The notes under the pieces were generated by a model, which ran no database searches, was not told the origin of the DNA, and worked only from the letters and a program-made list of their open reading frames with translations. Positions 34,566 through 42,973 of a stretch of 64,000 nucleotides of DNA are shown here, one piece after another; the stretch's first letter is position 1; every line of letters starts with the position of its first letter. The position numbers and the translations under genes are program-made. The DNA is from Planctomycetota bacterium (lineage in GTDB: Bacteria > Planctomycetota > UBA1135 > UBA2386). The stretch lies in the NCBI GenBank assembly GCA_947444055.1, contig CANEYR010000006.1, positions 1 through 64,000 of the forward strand. The letters run 5' to 3'.

Positions 34566-35660
34566 ATGCACCTGATCCAGCGAATGAAAATCTGGAAGGA
34601 GCTCCGGCGCCTCGAGCAGCGAGCTCGTGAGCAGCCAGCTCCGACCACGTTCGTCGATTTGGGCCAGGTCTATCTCAACCTTGAGATGCAGGACAAGGCC
34701 GAGCGCATCGCCGAAGACGGGCTCGCTTTGTTTCCGAAGTCGCCTGAGCTGCGTCAACTGCTCGAGTGTGCGCGGCGCGGCATCCGCAACAAGCGAGCTG
34801 CCGAGCTACGAGCCAAGGTCACGCGGGCGCCGAGCCCCAAGCTCTACCGGGAGCTGGCAGGCGTTCTCGTCGACTTGGGTGACTCCGCGTCCTTGCACTC
34901 GACTTGTCAGGAATGGGGGACACGGTTCCCCGACGATGCAGGCTGTTGGCTGGTGCTCGGGCAAGCGCGGCTGGTGAGTTTCTATCGTGACTTGGCATCG
35001 CGCGAGGGCCTCGAAGCGGTTCGTTGCTTGGATCGTGCCGTACAGATGGAACCTAGCAACGTCGAGGCGCGGCGTCTGCTGGGGGAACTGCTCTATCGAA
35101 TTGGTGCGGTGCGGGCAGCGGAGCAGCACCTCGTGCAATTGCAGGCTGTCGACCTGGCTGACGAGGAAGTGGCTGCCTTGTTGCGGCACGTCGCGACGCT
35201 CAGCGATCACGGCGATGACCTTGAGGCGCTGCTGGATGATGTCGAATCGCACGGGTCCTTGCGCCACGCCTCGTTGGCGGCCGCGCCGCGCGGTGGTGGC
35301 GATGAATCGATGGCGCGAGTACGGGACGGTTTGGCGCAGGTCGCAGCAATGCCTGGCGTCGTCAAGGCCACGTTCATCCGGGGGTCGAAGGCTCTCGTGA
35401 AGGGCGCGATTCGCGATGGCAAGGATCCGTTCTTGCGAGTAGCGCGTGTGGTCGCCAAGGCCGCCCATCGCTTTGCGCGTCGACTCGACATCGGTAGTGC
35501 CAACAAGACGATTGTCGAAGGGCCGTTCGGCGACATCTGCGTCTGCGTCTACGGGGAAGCCCTGGCTGCGGCGCAATGCGCCGCTGGCGCCGACCTGGTA
35601 CAGGTCATGGCGGAACTGCAGGAAATCGTCGCCGGTGCACTGCACCTGGCCGAAAAGTGA
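34566..35660 (+). CDS. TPR protein with Roadblock/LC7-like C-terminal domain
   Basis: A 364-residue cytoplasmic protein. The N-terminal ~220 residues are TPR-like helices (TFVDLGQVYLNLEMQDKAER, then EAVRCLDRAVQMEPSNVEAR). From about residue 240 to the end, a Roadblock/LC7-type fold is likely: an alpha-helix DGLAQVAAMPG, strands VKATFIRGSKALVKG, a long helix FLRVARVVAKAAHRFARRL, the strand KTIVEGPFGDICVCVYGEAL, and a closing helix. Roadblock proteins act as GTPase regulators, including MglB for MglA. It begins 12 bp after the DUF4388 gene and ends 3 bp before the Roadblock gene. The domain call on the C-terminus is by pattern only. Confidence 0.7.
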   Translation: MHLIQRMKIWKELRRLEQRAREQPAPTTFVDLGQVYLNLEMQDKAERIAEDGLALFPKSPELRQLLECARRGIRNKRAAELRAKVTRAPSPKLYRELAGVLVDLGDSASLHSTCQEWGTRFPDDAGCWLVLGQARLVSFYRDLASREGLEAVRCLDRAVQMEPSNVEARRLLGELLYRIGAVRAAEQHLVQLQAVDLADEEVAALLRHVATLSDHGDDLEALLDDVESHGSLRHASLAAAPRGGGDESMARVRDGLAQVAAMPGVVKATFIRGSKALVKGAIRDGKDPFLRVARVVAKAAHRFARRLDIGSANKTIVEGPFGDICVCVYGEALAAAQCAAGADLVQVMAELQEIVAGALHLAEK

Positions 35661-35663
35661 CCC

Positions 35664-36023
35664 ATGAGCAAGATCCATGAAGCCGTCGCCGAGCTGCGAA
35701 CCGCCAAGGGCGTCAAGGGCGCTGCTGTGCTCACCATGGATGGCCTGGTCGCGGCCGCGTCGCTTGAGGCGTCGCTCATTGCCGATGTGCTGGCCGGGCT
35801 GTCGTCCTACTTGCTGATGACGACCAACAAGAGCCTGAAGGAAGGTGGCATGGGTGGATGTGCACGCCTGACCTTGCATGCGACCAATGGCAAAGCCGTC
35901 TTCGTCGATCTGACGGACGCTTACCTCGTGGTCATGTTTGATCAGTTTGCGGACATCGCCGCGGCCACGAAACAGATCGATGAGGTTGCCGTGCGAATCC
36001 GCCGCGCCTCGCGCCTTTCCTGA
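35664..36023 (+). CDS. Roadblock/LC7 domain protein
   Basis: A 119-residue single-domain protein. It shows the Roadblock pattern of helix (MSKIHEAVAELRTAKGVKGA), strands AAVLTMDGLVAAAS, central helix (LIADVLAGLSSYLLMTTNKSL), strands ARLTLHATNGKAVFVDLTDAYLVVMF in two pieces, and the last helix IDEVAVRIRR. Such proteins dimerise and bind Ras-like GTPases as GAP or GEF partners. It is cytoplasmic. It follows the TPR-Roadblock gene by 3 bp and precedes the MglA-like GTPase gene by 154 bp, so three Roadblock-type domains are encoded around one GTPase. Confidence 0.85.
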   Translation: MSKIHEAVAELRTAKGVKGAAVLTMDGLVAAASLEASLIADVLAGLSSYLLMTTNKSLKEGGMGGCARLTLHATNGKAVFVDLTDAYLVVMFDQFADIAAATKQIDEVAVRIRRASRLS

Positions 36024-36155
36024 GAGTGCGTTGCCGCCTGGCTCAGGTTGAGACAATCGGCTCGGCATTCCATCAGCGTGCTCAAGCGACGGCGGTCGTC
36101 GATCCGATGAACGGCTGTCGCTGCGCGGTCCGGGATGTCCGGCTCACGCGGCACA

Positions 36156-36161
36156 TATAGC
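36156..36161 (+). promoter_or_regulatory. Candidate -10 hexamer TATAGC
   Basis: TATAGC lies in the 154-bp gap before the MglA-like gene, with 16 nt between it and the ATG at 36178. It is the most A/T-rich spot of the gap and suggests that the GTPase gene has its own promoter. No clear -35 element or Shine-Dalgarno sequence was found. Confidence 0.35.
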
Positions 36162-36177
36162 TCGGACGCGCCGAACC

Positions 36178-37200
36178 ATGGTCCAGATCAACTTCGCGCT
36201 CAAAGAAGTCAACTGCAAGGTCGTCTACTACGGTCCAGGAATGAGTGGCAAGACCACCAACCTCGAGATCGTCCATCAGAAGGCCCCTGAGGAGAACAAG
36301 GGCGAACTGACGTCGATTTCAACTGACGGCGACCGCACGCTCTTCTTCGACTTCATGCCTCTCGATCTCGGCAACGTGGCGGGCATGCGAACGAAGTTCC
36401 AGCTCTACACGGTGCCTGGTCAGGTCTACTACAACTCCACCCGCAAGCTCGTGCTGCAAGGTGTCGACGGCGTGATCTTCGTCGCCGATTCTGACCCCGA
36501 CAAGATGGACGAGAACATCGAGTCGTACGCGAACTTGATCGAGAACCTCGCTGAGTACGGCAAGGACGTCCGCGAGTTGCCGCACGTGCTGCAATACAAC
36601 AAACGCGACTTGCCAAATGCGTTGTCGGTCGCCGAGATCGACAAGCGGTTGAACAAGTTCGGCGTGCCGACCTTCGAGGCGGTGGCCTACACCGGGGAGG
36701 GTGTGTTCCCCACGCTGAAGACACTGGCGGCGATGGTGCTTGAGAGCATCGAGAAGATTGATGGTCGCAACCCGCGCAAGCCAGCGGCGAAACCAGCGGC
36801 GAAACCAGCGGCGAAACCAGCCGCGAAACCGGCTGTTGGCGCCGCCGCCGGACCGGCCGCGGTTGCACCGCAGCCCAAGACCACCTCGGCCCGGCCGACG
36901 GCGCCGGCCGCAGCCGCGCCTGCCCCGGCTGGCAAGTCGACTGCGCGCAGGCCAGCGACGACGCCTTCGGTCGTGCAAGCTCCCGCAACCTCGCCGCGCC
37001 AAGCGGCGCGACCGGCGGCAGCCACGCGGCGTCCAGCCCTCGCCGCGACGCCCTCGCCAGCCCAGGCAGTGGCGCCGGCCGCGGCGAGTCAGTTGGTCAC
37101 CGCGAAGAAGGGTGCTGGCACGGGCCTCATCGTCGCCTTGACGGTCATGCTGCTGATCGCGGCGGCTGGCGTTGCCGTCCTCTACCTCGGCCACCAATAG
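36178..37200 (+). CDS. MglA-like Ras-family GTPase with C-terminal membrane anchor
   Basis: A 340-residue GTPase. Residues 1-200 are MglA-like: P-loop GPGMSGKT (19-26), the switch region STDGDRTLFFDFMPLDLG, the MglA signature VPGQVYYNSTRKLVLQGVDG, and the guanine-specificity NKRD (141-144). Unlike the ~195-residue Myxococcus MglA, it continues with a Lys/Pro/Ala-rich linker (KPAAKPAAKPAAKP and onward) of about 110 residues and ends in a hydrophobic segment GLIVALTVMLLIAAAGVAVL. It is thus probably a tail-anchored inner-membrane GTPase. The linker is encoded by 12-bp repeats that could vary in number. The MglB-like gene follows 10 bp downstream. Confidence 0.9.
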   Translation: MVQINFALKEVNCKVVYYGPGMSGKTTNLEIVHQKAPEENKGELTSISTDGDRTLFFDFMPLDLGNVAGMRTKFQLYTVPGQVYYNSTRKLVLQGVDGVIFVADSDPDKMDENIESYANLIENLAEYGKDVRELPHVLQYNKRDLPNALSVAEIDKRLNKFGVPTFEAVAYTGEGVFPTLKTLAAMVLESIEKIDGRNPRKPAAKPAAKPAAKPAAKPAVGAAAGPAAVAPQPKTTSARPTAPAAAAPAPAGKSTARRPATTPSVVQAPATSPRQAARPAAATRRPALAATPSPAQAVAPAAASQLVTAKKGAGTGLIVALTVMLLIAAAGVAVLYLGHQ

Positions 37201-37210
37201 GCGATCCGTC

Positions 37211-37729
37211 ATGGCCGATCCGAAACGCATGTCGCAGAACGAACGTCTGCGCCACGATCGGTTGACCTTCTACAAAGAAGACGTCGACCGCATCGACAAG
37301 TTGCTGGCCGAATTCTTGCGACTCTCGGGCGCCAAGTGCGCGCTGCTGATCGACAAGGAGGGGCACTTGGTCACGAAGCGCGGGGAGCTGCGCACCATCG
37401 ATCTCGACACGATCTCGGCCTTGGTCGCTGGATCGTTTGCGGCGACCAAGGAAATGGCACGATTGCTCGGTGAAGAAGAGTTCACAGCGATGTTCCACCA
37501 AGGCGAGCGCGACAACATTCAGCTGTCGCTCGTCGGCGATCGCACGTTGCTGACGATCCTGTTCGACGACCGCACGACGGTTGGCATGGTTCGCCTCTAC
37601 GCCGGCGAGACCTCAAAGAAGCTGGCCGACATCTACCGCGAAGCACTCGATCGTCCGGAGCGCGACGATGGCCTTGGTGAGGGGTACGGAACCGACGCCA
37701 AGAAGACGCTCGACAAGTTGTTCGACTGA
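37211..37729 (+). CDS. Roadblock/LC7 (MglB-like) protein
   Basis: A 172-residue protein. The Roadblock fold runs from FYKEDVDRIDKLLAEFLRLS through the strands KCALLIDKEGHLVTKRGEL, the helix TISALVAGSFAATKEMARLL, and the strands ISLVGDRTLLTILFDD-type stretch to the helix KKLADIYREALD. A long N-terminal extension (MADPKRMSQNERLRHDRLTF) and a C-terminal tail with LDKLFD are extra. MglB-type proteins stimulate GTP hydrolysis by MglA. It follows the GTPase gene by 10 bp and is the last gene of the island. The assignment as the GAP partner is an inference from neighbourhood. Confidence 0.86.
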   Translation: MADPKRMSQNERLRHDRLTFYKEDVDRIDKLLAEFLRLSGAKCALLIDKEGHLVTKRGELRTIDLDTISALVAGSFAATKEMARLLGEEEFTAMFHQGERDNIQLSLVGDRTLLTILFDDRTTVGMVRLYAGETSKKLADIYREALDRPERDDGLGEGYGTDAKKTLDKLFD

Positions 37730-38084
37730 CGCATCGCACGTCGACGCACGCGTTGGCCACGAGCTGCACCGCGCCTCGTGGCCTTGTCGTTTCTGGTCGC
37801 CGAATCCAGACCCGATGCAAGTATTTTTTCAGGCTTGGCAGCGCGGAGTCGCTGGCGAGCCGACTCGTCAATCATGCCAATGGTTGAGCGTTAGAAAGAG
37901 ACACGTAGCGATTCGCAATTATTCTCCAGCGGTTGATTGAGCACTATCTCGTTCGTCTGCCGAGAGTTCCGGTGAATTCTCACAACGAGACGGCCGATCT
38001 AGTGGCGCGGCCGGACTTTCGAGGCTTCCCATGCGGTGGGGCCCCGCCGGCCATCCCCACCAAAACCCTAACGAGGACAAAGCA
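37730..38084. other. A/T-richer leader region before the micropeptide gene
   Basis: This 355-bp gap has locally raised A/T content compared with the window (AAGTATTTTTTCAGG near 37822 and CGCAATTATTCTCC near 37916). It probably contains the promoter of the 18-residue peptide gene; TTGAGC near 37883 and TAGCGA about 16 bp downstream are weak -35/-10 candidates. A G/C-rich potential hairpin, GGTGGGG...CCCCACC, lies just before the peptide's Shine-Dalgarno sequence near 38035-38061 and may be a leader structure. No other coding sequence was seen. Confidence 0.45.
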
Positions 38085-38141
38085 ATGGTTGCCAAAAAGA
38101 AGGCTAAGAAGGCGAAGAAGGCGAAGAAGGCTAAGAAGTAG
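38085..38141 (+). CDS. 18-residue lysine/alanine-repeat micropeptide
   Basis: A short open frame reads MVAKKKAKKAKKAKKAKK and stops at TAG (38139-38141). A good Shine-Dalgarno sequence, GAGGA, ends 7 nt before the ATG, and a strong intrinsic terminator follows 55 nt after the stop, so the frame has the signals of a real gene despite its size. The composition resembles the Lys/Ala tails of bacterial histone-H1-like proteins, which bind DNA or RNA nonspecifically. The function is unknown; nucleic-acid binding is an inference. It is flanked by the MglB-like gene and by metG on the opposite strand. Confidence 0.6.
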   Translation: MVAKKKAKKAKKAKKAKK

Positions 38142-38196
38142 CCCTCGCGAGGCCGAGACCGCGCAAGCAGTCTCGACCACGCCTTTGAGCTCCGAG

Positions 38197-38229
38197 ACGG
38201 GGTCCAGCTTGCTGGGCCCCGTTTCATTT
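38197..38229 (+). terminator. Strong intrinsic terminator
   Basis: A 12-bp stem, ACGGGGTCCAGC (38197-38208) pairing with GCTGGGCCCCGT (38211-38222) with one G-U pair and a 2-nt loop, is followed by TTTCATTT. It points rightward and would end the micropeptide transcript before the converging metG gene. It is the clearest classical terminator in the window. Confidence 0.85.
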
Positions 38230-38322
38230 GATGTGGTTCACCTAATGGGTGCGACTTGACGGGCGGGCGCTGCTGGGAAGTCGTGCCACTTCGGCAAGCT
38301 TGCAGGCCTCCGGAGCGCTGCC

Positions 38323-40404
38323 TCAGTGCAGGCGATGGCCGGGCTCGGCACCGACATCTGGGCTCAACAAGAAGACATGTCCATCGGTCCCGGCTGCGAT
38401 GACCATGCCCTCGCTCATGCCGAACTTCATCTTGCGTGGGGCGAGGTTGGCGACCATGACGACCAGCCGCCCAACAAGTTGATCCGGTTCGTAGGCACCC
38501 TTGATGCCGGCGAAGACGTTGCGGGTTGGGCCGCTGCCGAGACTGAGCGTGAGCCGCAGCAGCTTCTTGGCGTCGGGAACCGCCTCCGCCGCGATCACTT
38601 TGGCGATGCGCAGATCGATCTTCTGGAAGTCGTCGATCGAGATTTCGGCCGCCAGCGGTTCCCTGCTGAGGGTATCGCTGCTGAGGGTATCGCTGCTGAG
38701 GGTATCGCTGCTGCTGAGGACCGCCGCGGCGATGGGTGGCGTTGTGGGGGCGGGGAGCGGTGTGGTTCCCGTCGCCGACTCGGGCACGAACATCGCCTGG
38801 ACCTTGGCCACTTCAACGCGCGTCATCAGGTGCTCGAACTTCGCGATGCGAGTGCCGACCAGTGGGGTGGTGACCAGTTCCCAGCGATCGCACGGGCTGC
38901 CCAACAAGGCCCCGGCCTTCGCCGCCAACTGGGGCAAGACGGGCTGCAAGTAGACGATGATCTGGTGGAACAGGTTGAGCACGACGGTGCACACATCCTG
39001 CAGCTCGGCTGAGCGGGCCGGGTCTTTCTTGAGGGTCCACGGCGCCTTGCTTTCGACGTATTCGTTGGCGGCATCGGCGAGCGTCATGACCAACCGCGTG
39101 GCTTCGCGGAAGTCGCACGCTTCATAGGCGGTGGCCAAGGTCTCGCGCAGGCTCGCTGCCGTGGCAAACAAGCCGCCGTCGTCCGGGTAGCGTGCCGACA
39201 AGCCCGATGACTCAACGAAGCGAGCCGCACGACTCGCCAGATTGACGACGCGCCCAACCAGGTCGCTGTTCACCTTGCCGACGAACTCATCCGGCTGGAA
39301 GTCCAGGTCGTCAATCTTGCTGCTCAGCTTGCTCGCGTAGTAGTAACGCAGCCATTCGGGGTCGAGGTGCTCGAGGTAGCGCGCCGCGGTCACGAAAGTG
39401 CCCTTGGACTTCGACATCTTCTCGCCACCGACGCGCAAGAAGCCGTGGATCTGCACGCGCTTGGGCAGTTGGTAGCCACCGACATGCAGCAGGGCTGGCC
39501 AGAACAGCGTGTGGAAGTAGGTGATGTCCTTGCCGAGGAAGTGCACGATCTCGCACTGCGGGTTCTTCCACCAGTGGTCGAGGCTCTGGCCGGTTCTGGC
39601 GCACCACTCCTGGGTGCTCGCGATGTAGCCGATCGGCGCGTCGAACCAGACGTACCAGAACTGGTCCTTCGCATCGGGAATGGCGAAGCCGAAATACGGT
39701 GCTGGCCGCGAGACATCCCAGTCTTGCAGCGGCTTGTCGAGGAAATGGCCGGCCAAGTAGTTGGCGATTTCGGTCTGCAAGGCACCGCTGCGTTGCGTCC
39801 ATTCGGTGAGGAAGGTTTGCAGTGGCGTCAGCTTCACGAAGAGCTGTTGGCTCAGCCGCAGTTCTGGTGGGGCGCCGGAATGCACGCTGCGCGGGTTCTT
39901 GAGCTCCGTTGCAGTGTAGGTGGCGCCGCAGGCCTCACAGCTGTCGCCGTATTGGTCCTTGGTCGTGCAGCGTGGGCACTCGCCGACCACGAACCGATCC
40001 GCGAGGAACGTCTTCTGCACCGGGTCGTAGAGCCGTTCCACGGAGCGCTCGACGACCAAGTTGGCGGCCCGCAAGTCGCGCCAGATGCCCGTGCAGACTT
40101 CGTAGTTGGCCGGGCTGTTGGTCGAGCCGTAGTGATCGAACGACACGCCAAACGCCGCAAAGTCGCGTTGGTGCGCCACCGCCGTCTCGGCGATCAATTG
40201 CTCGGGACTGCGCCCCTCCTTCTGCGCCCGGATCATGATCGCCGTGCCATGCGTGTCGTCGGCGCACAGGTAGGCGACCTGATGACCACGCAACCGCTGG
40301 AAGCGCACGAAGATGTCGGTCTGGATGTACTCGACCAGGTGACCCAGATGGATCGGTCCGTTCGCGTAGGGAAGCGCACTGGTGACCAGGATCTGGCGCG
40401 TCAT
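38323..40404 (-). CDS. metG: Methionyl-tRNA synthetase
   Basis: A 693-residue class I synthetase charging tRNA-Met. Signature HLGH occurs in [14 protein letters not shown]; the zinc knuckle has paired cysteines (ECPRC and CEACG); the KMSKS loop reads [13 protein letters not shown]. The anticodon-binding helical domain follows, and the C-terminal ~110 residues are a Trbp111-like tRNA-binding domain ([20 protein letters not shown] then [15 protein letters not shown]). Between them is a short linker with the pentapeptide repeat LSSDT, encoded by 15-bp DNA repeats. ATG 40404 starts just before the Rossmann fold; the frame extends 21 codons further but adds nothing conserved. TAGCCT lies 10 nt upstream. 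Confidence 0.97.
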   Translation of the reverse strand: MTRQILVTSALPYANGPIHLGHLVEYIQTDIFVRFQRLRGHQVAYLCADDTHGTAIMIRAQKEGRSPEQLIAETAVAHQRDFAAFGVSFDHYGSTNSPANYEVCTGIWRDLRAANLVVERSVERLYDPVQKTFLADRFVVGECPRCTTKDQYGDSCEACGATYTATELKNPRSVHSGAPPELRLSQQLFVKLTPLQTFLTEWTQRSGALQTEIANYLAGHFLDKPLQDWDVSRPAPYFGFAIPDAKDQFWYVWFDAPIGYIASTQEWCARTGQSLDHWWKNPQCEIVHFLGKDITYFHTLFWPALLHVGGYQLPKRVQIHGFLRVGGEKMSKSKGTFVTAARYLEHLDPEWLRYYYASKLSSKIDDLDFQPDEFVGKVNSDLVGRVVNLASRAARFVESSGLSARYPDDGGLFATAASLRETLATAYEACDFREATRLVMTLADAANEYVESKAPWTLKKDPARSAELQDVCTVVLNLFHQIIVYLQPVLPQLAAKAGALLGSPCDRWELVTTPLVGTRIAKFEHLMTRVEVAKVQAMFVPESATGTTPLPAPTTPPIAAAVLSSSDTLSSDTLSSDTLSREPLAAEISIDDFQKIDLRIAKVIAAEAVPDAKKLLRLTLSLGSGPTRNVFAGIKGAYEPDQLVGRLVVMVANLAPRKMKFGMSEGMVIAAGTDGHVFLLSPDVGAEPGHRLH
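38663..38707. repeat. Three 15-bp tandem repeats inside metG
   Basis: Three perfect copies of CTGCTGAGGGTATCG start at 38663, 38678 and 38693, followed by a partial copy. Read on the minus strand they encode repeated Ser-Ser-Asp-Thr-Leu units in the linker before the tRNA-binding domain. The 15-bp period preserves the reading frame, so copy-number change would only lengthen the linker. Confidence 0.9.
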
Positions 40405-40527
40405 GGGGGCGAGAAGGCTAGCGAACCTGACCTGGGGATCCCACTCTGGCGGCGGCGCGTCGGGCAATGTGGCCGCGGGGCTGGGGTGCTTTGGCCGCGA
40501 TCGCTAGCTTGTTGCCCAGAGGTCCCT

Positions 40528-42132
40528 ATGCCCATGCGTCTGCTTGCCGTTCTCTGCCTGTTGCTGTCCGCGGTCGATCTCGGCGCGCAAACGCCGTTGC
40601 AGTTGCAGCTGTTCGCATCGGGCCTCAACCGGCCCATGCAAGTGACGACGCCTGTCGGCGATCTCGGCCGCGTCTTTGTCGTCGAGCAGCCGGGCCGCAT
40701 CCGCATCGTTCGCAATGGCGTCTTGTTGCCGACCCCGTTTCTCGACATGACCAGCCTGATTGTGTTTGGCGGCGAGAACGGCCTGCTCAGCCTCGCCTTC
40801 CATCCCAACTACGCCACCAATGGCCAGTTCTTCGTCTTCTACACGCCGAGCCCGTTCCCGACCGTCGCGGTCCGGCGCTACACGGTGTCGGCCGGCAATC
40901 CCGACGTGGCCAACGCCAGCAGCGGCGTGGTGTTGATGCAACAGCCGATGGTCTACGGCAACCACAACGCCGGCATGATCCAGTTCGGTCTCGATGGCTA
41001 CCTGTACATCTCGATCGGCGATGGTGGCAGCCAAGCGCCGTTGTGGCCAGAGGACCCGCTGAACCACGCCCAACGCGGCGACAGCTTGCTGGGCAAGATC
41101 TTGCGCATCGACGTCAACACCACGCAGCCGCCGCTGGCCTACGGCATCCCACCGACCAACCCGTTCATCGGTCCTGGTGACCCGCGCGACGAGATCTGGG
41201 CCTTTGGTTTTCGCAACCCGTGGCGCTTTGGTTTCGATCGACTGACCGGCGACCTTTACATCGCGGACGTCGGCGGCCAGAAGGAGGAAGTCAACTTCGA
41301 GGCGGCGGGCTCGCTCGGCGGCCGCAACTACGGCTGGGCCTGCATGACCGGCTTCCAGTGCAATCCGCCGTTGGTGTGCACGTGCAACAGCCCCGCTCTC
41401 ACGGCGCCGATTCACGACTACGGCACGGCGTCCCCGGCGCATGCGATCATCGGTGGCTTCGTGTATCGCGGCGTCGCCATCCCCGACCTGCGCGGCACGT
41501 ACTTCTTCGCCGACTACATGCGCGTCGAAACGTGGTCGTTTCGCCGCACTGGCGCTGGCCTCACGCAGTTGACCAATCGCACGGTGGAGCTGACGCCGCC
41601 GTCGCCGCACTTCCTGGTCGGGCCGACGGGCTTTGGCGAAGATGCCTTCGGCGAGATGTACCTCTGCGACTTCGCCGGCAAGGTCTACAAGATCGTGCCG
41701 AACGGGGCGGTGCAGACCGGCGTGACCCTCTACGGCAGTGGCACCGCTGGTTGTGTCGGCGCGCACGCTCTGACCGCGATCGCGTCACCAGTCATCGGCA
41801 ATCCGTCGTTCAGCCTGCGCTGCAACAACGGACCCGCCAGCTCCTTTGGCATCATGGTGCTCGCCAGCGACGCCGACGTTCTTGGCTCCGACCCGCTGGG
41901 GCTCGGTTTCACCGCGCACGTGCAAGTGACCTCGTCGTTGTTGCTGCTGCACACGATCCTGAGTGACGCGGCCGGCGTCGGTTCGTTCGCGTTCCCGATT
42001 CCGCCCTCGGCGCCGTTGATCGGCTACCAACTGAACGCGCAAGCCCTGTGGCTTTGGAACCCGGCCGTGTGTGTGCCGTCGCCGTTCCAGTGGTCGTCGT
42101 CGAATGGATTGGGCATCACGCTGCAGCCGTGA
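40528..42132 (+). CDS. PQQ-type sugar dehydrogenase with shared C-terminal module
   Basis: A 534-residue exported protein. The signal is MPMRLLAVLCLLLSAVDLGAQ. Residues ~25-400 are a glucose/sorbosone dehydrogenase beta-propeller: FASGLNRPMQVTTP, VFVVEQPGRIRIVRNG, LLSLAFHPNYATNG, YLYISIGDGG, and DEIWAFGFRNPWRFGFD. Family members oxidise aldoses with PQQ as cofactor, and many planctomycete members have unknown substrates. The last ~130 residues (YGSGTAGCVGAHALTAIASP to GYQLNAQALWLW and GLGITLQP) are the module shared with other secreted proteins here. AGAGG precedes the ATG at 40528. It converges with and overlaps the EI24-like gene by 17 bp. Confidence 0.88.
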   Translation: MPMRLLAVLCLLLSAVDLGAQTPLQLQLFASGLNRPMQVTTPVGDLGRVFVVEQPGRIRIVRNGVLLPTPFLDMTSLIVFGGENGLLSLAFHPNYATNGQFFVFYTPSPFPTVAVRRYTVSAGNPDVANASSGVVLMQQPMVYGNHNAGMIQFGLDGYLYISIGDGGSQAPLWPEDPLNHAQRGDSLLGKILRIDVNTTQPPLAYGIPPTNPFIGPGDPRDEIWAFGFRNPWRFGFDRLTGDLYIADVGGQKEEVNFEAAGSLGGRNYGWACMTGFQCNPPLVCTCNSPALTAPIHDYGTASPAHAIIGGFVYRGVAIPDLRGTYFFADYMRVETWSFRRTGAGLTQLTNRTVELTPPSPHFLVGPTGFGEDAFGEMYLCDFAGKVYKIVPNGAVQTGVTLYGSGTAGCVGAHALTAIASPVIGNPSFSLRCNNGPASSFGIMVLASDADVLGSDPLGLGFTAHVQVTSSLLLLHTILSDAAGVGSFAFPIPPSAPLIGYQLNAQALWLWNPAVCVPSPFQWSSSNGLGITLQP

Positions 42133-42973
42133 TCGAGCGGCGATCGAACTGCAAGTAGCTCGCCGTCGCCGCGATGGTGGCAATCGGCGCCAGCCCCAGC
42201 AGGTTGGCAAACGGCACCAGAGCCAAGCAGTGCACGCCGATGCCGACCCCGAGCGCGCGCCAGCGATGGCGACGCAATTCGTCCAGTCGACGGCGCAGGT
42301 TGATTTGGCGGCGGGCCATCGGCGGCTCGAACCAGACGATCGCATTGCCGACAGCTCCCAGCAACACGACCAGCGGCAGGCCGATCCAGGGCACCAGCAC
42401 GAGCCCGAGGCACGGCACCACCGCTAACAAGAGCCAGGCGAACACGCGCACGCGCTCACGCAAGCGCAGTTGCCCCAGTTCCGGGAACGGCTGTTTCAAG
42501 GGGCCGAGCAGCCGCCGTTCGGTCGCTTCTCCCAGCGGCTCCTGGGCGGCGCCCGCGATCAGGTCGAGCAGCGGTGGTCCGAGCAGCAGCCAGCAGGTGA
42601 GCAACCAGAGATGGGCGCCAACTTCGCTGTAGTGCTGGCGCACGCCGTCGAACAACCACCATGGGGTCGAGAAGGCCGACGCACAGAGCGGTGCGAGCAC
42701 GAGCCAGCCGCCGACCGCGACCAGCAGGAACGCCAGCGCGTTCATCACCATCGGCAGCCGCAACAGCCCGATGAACTCCTTGCCATGCAGCATCACGAAG
42801 AACGCGCGCCGCACTTCACCGATGCCACGGCAGACATCGAGCGGTCCGGGGCGACGCCCCAGCTCGATCACGCCGCGGCCATCGAGACGGCGCACACTGC
42901 CGTGGCAATAGCCGCACCGCCGGTCGCACGTCGAGTAGCCGCAGGCGGGGCAGTCGTAGAGGGTGGTCGTCAC
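42116..42973 (-). CDS. EI24/CysZ-like membrane protein with zinc ribbon
   Basis: A 285-residue membrane protein. A zinc-ribbon-like N-terminus carries cysteines 8, 11, 16, 20 and 23. The body has several hydrophobic segments (MNALAFLLVAVGGWLVLAPL, LWLLTCWLLLGPPLLDLIAG, FAWLLLAVVPCLGLVLVPW, LGVGIGVHCLALVPFANLLG) arranged as in the EI24 family, which includes CysZ, an inward sulfate transporter. Sulfate transport is possible, but no cysteine-biosynthesis genes are nearby. The zinc ribbon is an unusual addition. Its end overlaps the convergent sugar dehydrogenase gene by 17 bp. Confidence 0.72.
   Translation of the reverse strand: MTTTLYDCPACGYSTCDRRCGYCHGSVRRLDGRGVIELGRRPGPLDVCRGIGEVRRAFFVMLHGKEFIGLLRLPMVMNALAFLLVAVGGWLVLAPLCASAFSTPWWLFDGVRQHYSEVGAHLWLLTCWLLLGPPLLDLIAGAAQEPLGEATERRLLGPLKQPFPELGQLRLRERVRVFAWLLLAVVPCLGLVLVPWIGLPLVVLLGAVGNAIVWFEPPMARRQINLRRRLDELRRHRWRALGVGIGVHCLALVPFANLLGLAPIATIAATASYLQFDRRSITAAA

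Noticed and set aside
36319..37230. 303-codon minus-strand frame over the MglA-like gene
   Set aside because: It is antisense to a GTPase with intact P-loop and NKRD motifs and reads as low-complexity Arg/Gly sequence.
39367..40527. Extension of the sugar dehydrogenase frame into metG
   Set aside because: The signal peptide begins at 40528 with AGAGG upstream, and the extension runs antisense to conserved metG sequence.
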